From Tolypothrix tenuis PCC 7101 (GTDB taxonomy: Bacteria > Cyanobacteriota > Cyanobacteriia > Cyanobacteriales > Nostocaceae): a stretch of 64,000 nt of DNA. Made by a program: the position numbers and the translations under genes. Under the pieces are notes generated by a model that saw only the letters and a list, made by a program, of their open reading frames with translations, did no database searches and was not told where the DNA came from. Where the stretch lies: positions 5,652,298 to 5,716,297 of the forward strand of contig NZ_AP018248.1 in assembly GCF_002368295.1 (NCBI RefSeq), given 5' to 3'. Below are positions 8,483-16,145 of the stretch, piece after piece (positions within the stretch are counted from its first letter, which is position 1; each line of letters opens with the position of its first letter).

Positions 8483-10078
8483 ATGATGAAATTATCCCGA
8501 TTGCTTGCATTCTCTGCGAGTGGAACTGCGGCTCTTGCTTCTCTTCAATTTATTCTATCAACTCCTGTTACTGCTAAAAGTCTTGCTCCTTACCTCTTTA
8601 ATTTTCTTGGTGTAAAACATGAAAGAGATTTAAACAGGAAATTTTCCTCGGATTTCTTTATCGCAGATAGTGGAACCGTAACGCCAAAACGCAGAAAAAG
8701 CCTTGTTCCTTTTAAAGGTGAGTACAGTGTTCTTTCATTTATTCGCCCTGTGTCGCGGATTATTGAAGCAACTCATCTTTCGATTTCTGGAAGCCGTGCT
8801 GTCTGGGATAATGGAAGTCTTTCAGTATCACCGCAATCTATTTCTGTTTATCCAAAAGTTTACTCTGACATCAATGATGGAAGAAACCCCAGTAAAATTG
8901 ATGATGATGAATACTTTCCTATAGCTACTATTACGATCACAAATAATGCAGGAGATAGCCCAAATATTCCTCGATTAGGGATTCGCTCCCAAATTAATTT
9001 ATCAATACAAGGCGCATATCAAACTACAGAGCTTGTTCCTTTAGAAACCAAAAGAACATACATTGAATTTAACGATTATAGCGAGAAATTAAATGTTAAA
9101 GGGATAAAAGATACAGTCTCTTTCTCTTTTATACATTCAAGTAGCCAAGATGAGTATTTTAAACTCTTTAATCCTCTCACTGGGAAGGAGGAAACTTCGC
9201 CATTTTATTTTAGAGATATTGATGTAGTAGAAGGAAAGCCAAAAGCAATTAGTAAGAATGATTTATCAATTAAGCCTGTCTTCAATCTTGGAGATGGTGA
9301 GACAAAAACATTTACTCTTTATGCGCGAATTTATACGTCCCAGCTTGATATACTTAGCTATTCTCAACTTCTAGCAAAAGGGAATGCGACCTACGTATTT
9401 TACGGAAGTGAACTTAACAGTAGGCAAAATAGTTTAACAAATGGCTCCATTTTTGCTGCTTTTCGGCCTAAGAAAGGCATGGATATTAACATTGCAGCAA
9501 AGATTTTAGGCTACGACCACTTTAATTTCTATCAAGAACTACGTTCTGATGCCTCAAAAAATAAAACTTACCCTGATATGCGATTGATTGGTGGATTCTC
9601 ACAAGAACAAGTGTATAAATATCAAATTAAACCTCCTTATGTAGATCCGCCTCCTTATAGAAAAACATCAGAACCAAATAGTCCAGAAGCAGACAAACTC
9701 CCATATTACTGGGATGAAGATATAAATAAAAGTAGTAAATATTACTTAGAGAATAATATAAAGAATGGATGGTTAATATTTTCTGATAGGCCAAGTAGAA
9801 ATTTTGATCCAACACAAATTACAGATAAGCCCGACTTATCGTTTGTGACTGCTTTAGTTGGGGTAAAAGATCCGATTGGCACAACAACAGATCAGCCACA
9901 GTTTGATCCTTTACTCTATTTTGAGTGGAAAACAAACTACAACAGACTGAACACAAAAAATGAAGGGGGAATTTATCAGCTTACAGATGTCAAGCCAGTA
10001 CAAAATCGTGATGTTGTTATTACAGCACCATTTCCACCTTCATTAGGCAATGGTGGCATTGTACCTATTACACCCTAA
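8483..10078 (+). CDS. Secreted hypothetical protein with Sec signal peptide
   Basis: A 531-residue protein with a classical signal peptide: basic start MMKLSR, hydrophobic core to ~residue 30, and a likely AxA-type cleavage near TPVTA-KS. The mature part is rich in Ser, Asn, Tyr and Pro with beta-type sequence and no domain I can name. A proline-rich patch (KPPYVDPPPYRKTSEP) lies near residue 380. Probably periplasmic or exported. An 18-bp hairpin 24 bases past the stop probably marks the transcript end. Confidence 0.65.
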   Translation: MMKLSRLLAFSASGTAALASLQFILSTPVTAKSLAPYLFNFLGVKHERDLNRKFSSDFFIADSGTVTPKRRKSLVPFKGEYSVLSFIRPVSRIIEATHLSISGSRAVWDNGSLSVSPQSISVYPKVYSDINDGRNPSKIDDDEYFPIATITITNNAGDSPNIPRLGIRSQINLSIQGAYQTTELVPLETKRTYIEFNDYSEKLNVKGIKDTVSFSFIHSSSQDEYFKLFNPLTGKEETSPFYFRDIDVVEGKPKAISKNDLSIKPVFNLGDGETKTFTLYARIYTSQLDILSYSQLLAKGNATYVFYGSELNSRQNSLTNGSIFAAFRPKKGMDINIAAKILGYDHFNFYQELRSDASKNKTYPDMRLIGGFSQEQVYKYQIKPPYVDPPPYRKTSEPNSPEADKLPYYWDEDINKSSKYYLENNIKNGWLIFSDRPSRNFDPTQITDKPDLSFVTALVGVKDPIGTTTDQPQFDPLLYFEWKTNYNRLNTKNEGGIYQLTDVKPVQNRDVVITAPFPPSLGNGGIVPITP

Positions 10079-10101
10079 CCAAGTCATTGGAATTTTGTTG
10101 T

Positions 10102-10140
10102 AATGTTATGTAGAGACATTTCATGTCTCTACATAACATT
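10102..10140. terminator. 18-bp perfect hairpin after the secreted protein gene
   Basis: AATGTTATGTAGAGACAT (10102-10119), loop TTC, and the exact complement (10123-10140). It resembles the TGTAGAGACG...CGTCTCTACA interspersed repeat of Nostoc-type genomes. It starts 24 bases after the stop at 10078. It has no U-tract, so it acts either as a 3'-end stabiliser or as a mobile repeat. Confidence 0.5.
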
Positions 10141-10292
10141 ATTAAAATAACTTAGGCTTAATTTCCGAGTCATAACACGTAAAAGGTTATTTGCAGTATG
10201 ATTGTTCGCACCAAAAATCAACTATAGTGTCATTACACAGTAACGATTTTTAATGTAAGAAAACAGGATTTATTTTTTCATGAATTATAGAA

Positions 10293-10817
10293 ATGGGAGA
10301 TGAGTACAAAGTTGGTATTCCTAATGATTATTTAAACGCTAATATTAGAGATATTTTTGAAGACGAGCCTTTCTATTGCTTTTGGCTCTCAGAGCCAAAT
10401 ATTTATATATTAGAATCCTTAATTATTGGAATATGCCTACTAATATTAGGTTTTTTGATTAGGAAGAAACAATTAATTGACATTGCCGCATTATTTTTTT
10501 TGGGAAGTGTGTTCTTCGCCGTACTAGGAATAGGGATGAATTTAGCAGGTACTACTGGTATTAAGTTAGTACCGAAATTAACAGGAATTATTCTTCAAGC
10601 ATGTACTCCTGAACCACCTGAAGAACCCATGATATGTGACGATTTGTATGGACTATACCAATGCTTCCATTCCTTGAAAAAAATGGTAATAGCAAATATT
10701 TTAGTCATTTCTGCGATTGTATTATTCTTAGGAATTTGGGTAAAACATAAAAGAACATTACAGGTTGCATTCTTATTTTGCTTGATCACTAGTTTGTTTT
10801 CATTAATTTTATATTAA
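10293..10817 (+). CDS. Four-helix membrane protein of unknown function
   Basis: A 174-residue protein with four predicted membrane segments (~48-66, 68-90, 128-150 and 155-173). A soluble loop with several cysteines (ACTPEPPEEPMICDD...YQCF) lies between helices 2 and 3; the Cys spacing suggests a disulfide outside the cytoplasm. AT-rich. No family recognised and no adjacent co-directional partner. Confidence 0.55.
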   Translation: MGDEYKVGIPNDYLNANIRDIFEDEPFYCFWLSEPNIYILESLIIGICLLILGFLIRKKQLIDIAALFFLGSVFFAVLGIGMNLAGTTGIKLVPKLTGIILQACTPEPPEEPMICDDLYGLYQCFHSLKKMVIANILVISAIVLFLGIWVKHKRTLQVAFLFCLITSLFSLILY

Positions 10818-10909
10818 TAACTAAATTTACTAATTAATAAGTAAAAAGCCTTATTGCATACTGTTGTAACTTTTTCCAAAAAAGTCTACCGCTCGTCTCG
10901 AGAGCGAAG

Positions 10910-11746
10910 TTATGAAGAAGAAGCTTCAGCCTCTGCTGCCTTACGTTTCTGTTTCTTTGCTTCCTGCACCACTTCTTTATCCTTCTTGTGTACTTTCAAA
11001 AACTTAGGCGGCTTTTCTTGTGGCTCGGCAAGCATCTCGACAAAGGCAAACACATTCCTTTGTGGTAAAAACTTGGCTTTAATCGCCACAAAAGGCGGCT
11101 GCCCTTGCGCGTCTTTTTCTGCTTTCGGATTAAACCGAAACGGCTTTACAGGCGCATCTTTCCAGAGCACAGGCACATGGCTCGCTCGCATAAACCACAC
11201 GTTTTGTCCTGGTTCAGCTCGTTTCATAAACTCAAGCCGCTCACGCGTAAAGTTACGTAACACCGTAATGCAGGGCGTAGGACAGACTGGAATAAACTGC
11301 CAAAATCCTGAGACCTTAAACTCTAAATCGCCTAAGTCTCCTGACACGGCATTTTCTTCTTGTCCCAGGTCAAAGCCTACGACTTGAAACGCCACAATAT
11401 GTGGCTCATCTCTTTTAGGAAAGTGGGTTATCTTCGGGTAGACTACTACCCGTTGCCGTGACTGCCCTGAGGTTTCTACATGGCGCTTTAAGGACTCAAA
11501 GGCACGTAATTTCTTTTTAATAAACAGCAAGGTGTAGTCATTGCCACCAATGGTGATAGTCGCACGTTCATCACTAAAGCGCACCTCGCCTGTGACCACG
11601 CCAATGGCTTTAAACTGAAGCGATGAATCGCTCCATTCCTCACGCGGTGGGTGTTGTTTCCTTAATTCCTCAAGGGAAGGAAGCACTTTTTTCGGGCGTG
11701 ATGGTGGTGGCGTAGGATCTGTGGGAGTAACGTCAGTAGAAGACAT
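10910..11746 (-). CDS. Plasmid-backbone hypothetical protein with Lys-rich tail
   Basis: A 278-residue protein starting MSSTDVTPTDPTPPPSRPKK. The N-terminus is proline-rich, the middle looks beta-rich (residues ~50-230, with FKAIGVVTGEVRFSDERATI and TITIGGNDYTLLFIKKK), and the C-terminus is strongly basic and coiled (KVHKKDKEVVQEAKKQKRK). The longer frame to 11812 begins with GTG; ATG at 11746 is preferred, although neither start has a strong binding site. No family recognised. It belongs to the GC-richer backbone that carries the CGTAGGCG words and lies just downstream of another hypothetical on the same strand. Confidence 0.6.
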   Translation of the reverse strand: MSSTDVTPTDPTPPPSRPKKVLPSLEELRKQHPPREEWSDSSLQFKAIGVVTGEVRFSDERATITIGGNDYTLLFIKKKLRAFESLKRHVETSGQSRQRVVVYPKITHFPKRDEPHIVAFQVVGFDLGQEENAVSGDLGDLEFKVSGFWQFIPVCPTPCITVLRNFTRERLEFMKRAEPGQNVWFMRASHVPVLWKDAPVKPFRFNPKAEKDAQGQPPFVAIKAKFLPQRNVFAFVEMLAEPQEKPPKFLKVHKKDKEVVQEAKKQKRKAAEAEASSS

Positions 11747-11840
11747 ACGTAGGAGCGTAAACGGCGTGAGAGAAAATCTCCCCTGTGTATCATACCCAGG
11801 CAGGCACACCACGCCTAGACTACATGGTAGGCCTTAGCCA

Positions 11841-12593
11841 CTACCTGCGCTGCTCACAGAGTTTGTAATAACGATAACGTTTCATCTCGTCAACGGTATA
11901 CTGCGCGGTATACCCGTTATCCCATTGTATCCAGGCACGTTGTCTACGAATGCCTGTAATAGTGCCAGCACAGCCCCCGTCTACACCGATGCGATCGCCT
12001 GCTACCCATTCTTCATGAGGTGCTGTAGGAGAAGATGCTTCCTCAGTGGTAGTATCTGTAGTATCTACTACGTTAAGGTCAAGACAGAGCTGCACCGCGT
12101 GGGTACTCGTAGGCGACGCTGTTGTCTTTGGTGCACGGTACCCTTGGGCATGACGTTTCCACCATGAGGCGATGGTAGAAAGCATGAGCGTAGGCGGTTC
12201 AACCTCTCGCTTGTAATCCCCCTGCCCTAATAACTCTAATTGCAATGCCGTGCCTGAAGGAAATATAGCGATGATTTGTTGATAGAAATGCAGCGCTTTT
12301 GACGCAATCATGGGTGCATAGTCAGCACACCGTACCCAGATGCGATGAAGCGTTAACGCTGCCTGTGATAGGAATGAAAGTGTTTCCTCTGTCCCTAATT
12401 TACACCGAATAATCGTGCCAATTGCTTTGCCTGCATTGCTCATGAGTGGTGCAGCTAACTGCGCGAAAAATTGAATGCATTCACCCCGCTCTTTCGTGAG
12501 GCGGGTAATATAGGTTGCCGCGTCTTTAATTTCAGATTGAAGTGATAGAAATAGTTGAAAATTATCGGAGCGAAGTGAGGTAGTAACTGCCAT
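11841..12593 (-). CDS. Hypothetical protein with C-terminal SH3-like/KOW-like module
   Basis: A 250-residue protein. The N-terminal ~150 residues are helical; residues ~195-245 (EEWVAGDRIGVDGGCAGTIT... QRAWIQWDNGYTAQYTVDEM) resemble small beta-barrel domains that bind nucleic acid or peptides. GAGGACGAG precedes the start. It is co-directional with the Lys-rich protein 94 bases downstream, so the two may be one unit. Function unknown. Confidence 0.6.
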   Translation of the reverse strand: MAVTTSLRSDNFQLFLSLQSEIKDAATYITRLTKERGECIQFFAQLAAPLMSNAGKAIGTIIRCKLGTEETLSFLSQAALTLHRIWVRCADYAPMIASKALHFYQQIIAIFPSGTALQLELLGQGDYKREVEPPTLMLSTIASWWKRHAQGYRAPKTTASPTSTHAVQLCLDLNVVDTTDTTTEEASSPTAPHEEWVAGDRIGVDGGCAGTITGIRRQRAWIQWDNGYTAQYTVDEMKRYRYYKLCEQRR

Positions 12594-12703
12594 AACTCGT
12601 CCTCATTGCTACTTTATAATAGTGTAGCATTCCTAATGCCAAAAAATGCATTTTATCTATAAAAATACTTCGTAAACCTTCCTTAATTTTTATGATTGTT
12701 CAC

Positions 12704-12740
12704 AATAGTAACCTCAGTTAAACAAGAAGAGGTTACTATT
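12704..12740. promoter_or_regulatory. Perfect 12-bp inverted repeat covering the ribosome binding site
   Basis: AATAGTAACCTC (12704-12715) and GAGGTTACTATT (12729-12740) are exact complements with a 13-base loop; the right arm contains the GAGG binding site and ends at the base before the ATG at 12741. Either an RNA hairpin blocks translation or the palindrome is an operator. Confidence 0.6.
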
Positions 12741-13028
12741 ATGTTGGATGCATTATTGGCAGTTTATCTCTGGGTTATTGTTTTTAGTTTTTTGTGTTGG
12801 TTTGTAACTCCAACGGTTGAAGACGAAAAGGTTAGGTTGATAAAAATAATTGATTCCCTAAAACTCAAACAAGCTAGACAAGTAGCTTCAAAACTGGGAA
12901 TAAAGCAAAAAAGGAACAAGAAGGACATACCAAAATTAGAATTAATAAGCGAAATAAGAATAAAAATTGAGACACATGAGCGTGAAGTTTTTCAAGCAGT
13001 TTATGAAGTTGTTTCACCAATAAGATGA
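12741..13028 (+). CDS. Small membrane-anchored protein with SAP-like helix-extended-helix segment
   Basis: A 95-residue protein starting MLDALLAVYLWVIVFSFLCW, one membrane segment (residues 3-23). A basic cytoplasmic part follows: LIKIIDSLKLKQARQVASKL, then RNKKDIPKLELISEI, which looks like a SAP-type DNA-binding motif. The start was chosen at 12741 rather than 12696 because AGAAGAGG lies just upstream, inside the right arm of a 12-bp inverted repeat. A membrane-tethered nucleic-acid binder is a possibility only. Confidence 0.5.
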   Translation: MLDALLAVYLWVIVFSFLCWFVTPTVEDEKVRLIKIIDSLKLKQARQVASKLGIKQKRNKKDIPKLELISEIRIKIETHEREVFQAVYEVVSPIR

Positions 13029-13038
13029 ACAAAAAATT

Positions 13039-13249
13039 GTAGTGGGATGACCCGTTTTCGCTTCATTACAAACGAGATACCCACTACTTCAGTCTTTAAA
13101 AGGGTTATTTAAGCTTTTGGGAAGATGAGCTTAGTAGGTACTACACATTTTATCTTCCCACCCTTTCAATTCTCATTACACCTTATAGAAATACTGCACT
13201 ACTTCTAGAAAAAACCTGATTGACCTTATGTTGAATTAGGTTTTAGGAA
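13039..13249 (+). promoter_or_regulatory. Structured leader with three hairpins, duplicated at 15530-15747
   Basis: Hairpin 1 pairs 13039-13046 with 13080-13087. Hairpin 2 pairs TGGGAAGAT (13118-13126) with 13152-13160. Hairpin 3 pairs AAAACCT (13211-13217) with 13238-13244, next to the start codon. All three recur before the decayed copy. In hairpin 1 the sixth pair is G-C here and T-A there, a compensatory change, while the loop TTTTCGCTTCATT is kept. This supports function as RNA or DNA structure. Confidence 0.6.
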
Positions 13250-14176
13250 ATGTTAGTTGAAAACTACAAACGTGAATTCTCAACCAAATTACTCTCTCTT
13301 GTTCATTCACGAAGCCGCTATGAAGTGTTTCGAGATTGGGTAGAAGTCGCCGCGATTACCTCTCAGCAAGTACCGTATCACCAAGGAATTTTAAAAAAGG
13401 ATGAACTCTACGAACAAGGTGAACGAAGGTATCTTGAGATAGTGAAAGAGTATGATCGTGATTCATTGCAGGTATTTGCAGAAATGTTTGGCCTTGTGCA
13501 GCTTGTGCTTTCCACCGCAAAGAGTGACTTTTTAGGACAACTGCATCAAGAACTCGAAATTGGATGGAAAGCCGATTTAGGGCAATTTTTTATGCCCTAT
13601 CCTGTTGCCAAACTGATGGCTCGACTCTCAATTGACCAGCACTTACTGGATGAGCAGATCACTCAAAAAGGATATGTCAGTTTTCATGAACCAGCGGTAG
13701 GAGCAGGATGTTTTTTAATTGCGGCTACTGAGGTGATTGAGGAATTGGGCTATAATCCTCAGGAATGTATGTACTTTGAAGCAGTGGATCTAGATTCGCT
13801 CTGTGCGAATATGACGTATATTCAACTGTCTGCCCTGGGCATTTCTGGCACTGTCATTCATGGTAATTCGCTGTCTTTAGAAGTGTATGGTGTAAGGTAT
13901 ACTCCTGCGTTTCTTATCGCAAAGAAATTTCGCGAACTGCATGACGTACCTACGCTCACGCAACAGGTGGAAGAGACATTCACCTTTATTTCTTCATCTG
14001 AAGACCCGCAGGGACAGGATGCGTTTGACGTTTCTCCCCGCCAACTGAGTCTTTTTGAGGAGATGCCAGCACCGCCACAGACTGCTGACCAACACAAGGC
14101 GAATACGCATAAGCAGAGTAAGAGGGATGCTACACCACCAACTGAGAAGCAACTAGACTTATTCGAGGATTTGTAA
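13250..14176 (+). CDS. N6-adenine DNA methylase-like protein lacking the NPPY motif
   Basis: A 308-residue protein. Residues ~105-125 carry LGQFFMPYPVAKLMA, the GQFxTPxxvaxLM motif of type I/IIG-like N6-methylases, and residues ~142-156 carry FHEPAVGAGCFLIAA, the SAM-binding motif I. VDLD follows, as expected for motif II. The catalytic motif IV (N/D-PP-Y) is absent where it should follow HGNSL. The C-terminal 80 residues are low-complexity with two DLFE/SLFEE-like patches. It may be a SAM-binding but catalytically dead relative, as seen on plasmids. A duplicated, decayed copy lies at 15748-16019. Confidence 0.7.
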   Translation: MLVENYKREFSTKLLSLVHSRSRYEVFRDWVEVAAITSQQVPYHQGILKKDELYEQGERRYLEIVKEYDRDSLQVFAEMFGLVQLVLSTAKSDFLGQLHQELEIGWKADLGQFFMPYPVAKLMARLSIDQHLLDEQITQKGYVSFHEPAVGAGCFLIAATEVIEELGYNPQECMYFEAVDLDSLCANMTYIQLSALGISGTVIHGNSLSLEVYGVRYTPAFLIAKKFRELHDVPTLTQQVEETFTFISSSEDPQGQDAFDVSPRQLSLFEEMPAPPQTADQHKANTHKQSKRDATPPTEKQLDLFEDL

Positions 14177-14259
14177 CCTTAAGGATTTTCAACGCGATGC
14201 GCTCACAAAAATTGTCAGCGCATTTTTAAACAGTTTTGATTCATTGCTCGTTCTATATT

Positions 14260-14281
14260 TTGATTGTTGTACAACAATCAA
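14260..14281. repeat. 22-bp perfect palindrome, copy 1
   Basis: TTGATTGTTGT joined directly to its reverse complement. It lies 84 bases after the methylase-like gene. The same palindrome with ~20 matching flanking bases recurs at 18728-18749, after the second copy of the locus. Confidence 0.6.
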
Positions 14282-14380
14282 GTTTGCGCGATTAACTTTT
14301 TTATTTATTAACACCTTGCGGTGTTCAGGAGTTACACATGAGTCATTGACCTAGAAGGATAATTTATTTACCCTTTTTAG

Positions 14381-14653
14381 GTGAAAAAATATGAATGGAA
14401 TACCGAAAAAAATGCGTTACTTCTTCGAGAGAGAAAGATATCATTTGAGAGAATAGTGTTAGCTATTGAGCAAGGATATGTTTTAGACGTTGTGCCACAT
14501 CCTAATCCAGATAAATATCCTCATCAAAAAATGTTTATTCTTGAGATAGAAGGATATGCATATATCGTTCCTTTTGTAGAAGATGACAAAAAAGTATTTT
14601 TAAAAACTGCGTACAAGAGTAGGCTAGCAACTCGTACATATTTGGGTACTTAG
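14381..14653 (+). CDS. BrnT-like type II toxin
   Basis: A 90-residue protein with a GTG start: KKYEWNTEKNALLLRERKIS followed by FERIVLAIEQG. The (F/Y)EW(D/N)xxKnxxlxxxrxISFE opening and a later basic R-A-T-R-x-Y segment match the BrnT/DUF4258-like family of ribonuclease toxins. The antitoxin-like gene starts six bases downstream, giving the toxin-first order typical of BrnT/BrnA. Activity is inferred from family resemblance. Confidence 0.65.
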   Translation: MKKYEWNTEKNALLLRERKISFERIVLAIEQGYVLDVVPHPNPDKYPHQKMFILEIEGYAYIVPFVEDDKKVFLKTAYKSRLATRTYLGT

Positions 14654-14659
14654 ATACTT

Positions 14660-15076
14660 ATGAGCAAACTAAGTAAGGAAGAAAAAGAAATCGAAGCTGC
14701 ATTTAAGCAAGGTAAGATAACTCCAGTGAAAAACCGCAAAGAGATTGCTCGATATCAAAGTTATGCTCAATCTCAATCCCTTCTCGTCAACCAGTCTGTT
14801 CCTAAAAAATATTCATCTAAGAATTCCTTGACTGTATTTCTTTCACCTAATGAACTTGAACAGATAACCCAAGAAGCTCACATGAAGGGCGTGACCGTAG
14901 AGTTTTTTGCAGAACATATTATTCGTAGCTTTGCCCTTATGCTCTCTTTTTCTACTCCTACTGCTCAACGCAAACCCGTAAAGAAATCGAAAAAAACAAT
15001 TTCATCTTCTCCACAAGCGCCTGTATTATCCAAGAAAAAAAGCGCTCCTTCCTCATCTCAACGTAATCGAACATAA
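14660..15076 (+). CDS. BrnA-like antitoxin with basic tail
   Basis: A 138-residue protein: N-terminus LSKEEKEIEAAFKQGKITPV is typical of antitoxins encoded behind BrnT-like toxins, and residues ~52-90 (KNSLTVFLSPNELEQITQEA... VTVEFFAEHIIRSFA) form a ribbon-helix-helix-like DNA-binding domain. The last 40 residues are a Lys/Ser-rich extension that is longer than usual. Its start is six bases after the toxin stop, so the two form an operon. It probably binds the toxin and represses the operon. Confidence 0.6.
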   Translation: MSKLSKEEKEIEAAFKQGKITPVKNRKEIARYQSYAQSQSLLVNQSVPKKYSSKNSLTVFLSPNELEQITQEAHMKGVTVEFFAEHIIRSFALMLSFSTPTAQRKPVKKSKKTISSSPQAPVLSKKKSAPSSSQRNRT

Positions 15077-15530
15077 TCCAGATGGTTCACTTTGGGAGAC
15101 GATTGCACCTGTATAGTTATTTAACGTCGTAGAATTGATTTTAATAAGCTTAACTATGTACAAGCCCTTCCCCCTTACTTGTAAATAATCCCCTCCTTCT
15201 TGTCTGCCTTAATGGCTTTAATTCAGTTACTTTAATATACTTTTTACGCAAATTGTAACCTCTTGTAGTTTAGATAAAGATAACCACAGTTAGTAGAGTA
15301 CTTACCGTTAACCAAATGATAAGTATTTGATAATGTGCTCTGCATCTTTATATGCAGGGATCAAAAGCTACACGTTAGCCACAGGAGGTAGCTAAGGTTC
15401 TGAAGCAGGTAGTTACTCAAGGAGAAATGATAAGTAACAACGAGTAAATGATGAATTTCTCATAAAAAGAAGTAGCAACCATTATTGCAGCACTGCGATT
15501 TTTCAAGCTAACTATAACAGTAAATGTAAA
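15077..15530. other. Gene-free interval
   Basis: No credible frame or RNA seen. AT-rich, with pyrimidine-rich tracts (CCCTTCCCCCTTAC, CCCCTCCTTC). It separates the toxin-antitoxin pair from the duplicated leader at 15530-15747. Confidence 0.5.
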
Positions 15531-15747
15531 GAGTGGTAGGAGTTATTTTCGCTTCATTTCACACAAGACCACTTATCAATAAAATTTTAGAAGGGTTATA
15601 AAAGCTTTTGGGAAGATGAGAGAATCAGGTTATAAACATTTTATCTTCCCATCCTTTTAATATTCATTTCTTCCTTACATAAATCCTGCATTACTTCTAG
15701 AAAAAACCTGATTGAGCTTATGTTGAATTAGGTTTTAGCAAATATTA

Positions 15748-16019
15748 GTCGAGAACTACAAACGTGAATTCTCAACAAAATTACTCTCTCTTGTTCATTC
15801 ACGAAGCCGCTATGAAGTGTTTCGAGATTGAGTAGAAGTCGCTACGATTACCTCTTTGCAAGTACCGTATCATCAAGGGTAAAAAAGGATGAACTCTATG
15901 AACAAGGTGAACAAAGGTATTTGTGGAAATGTTTGGCCTTGTGCAGATTGAGATTGTGCTTTTCACCGCGAAGAGTGATTTTTTGGGACAATTGCATCAA
16001 GAACTCAACATTCCTCTCT
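15748..16019 (+). pseudogene. Decayed, truncated second copy of the adenine-methylase-like gene
   Basis: Bases 15748-16008 match 13250-13557 closely, including the whole 5' leader upstream. The copy is dead: the start ATG is now ATA, the TGG codon of DWVE is TGA, about seven bases are missing before AAAAAAGGATGAAC, and about 46 bases are missing after GAACAAAGGTAT. Homology ends after CATCAAGAACTC, where unrelated sequence leading to the C5 methyltransferase begins. The 3' flank of the duplicated locus reappears at about 18690-18753. Confidence 0.85.
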
Positions 16020-16145
16020 GAGATTTGTCAACATAAAACTTGTCATTTATTTGAGCAAGATCAGCGATCGCCCAAGGTAAATCTTCTAACATCGCTTGTT
16101 ACCAGTTACTAGAATAGAATTTTTTGGGTGCTATAGGATTGCGGT

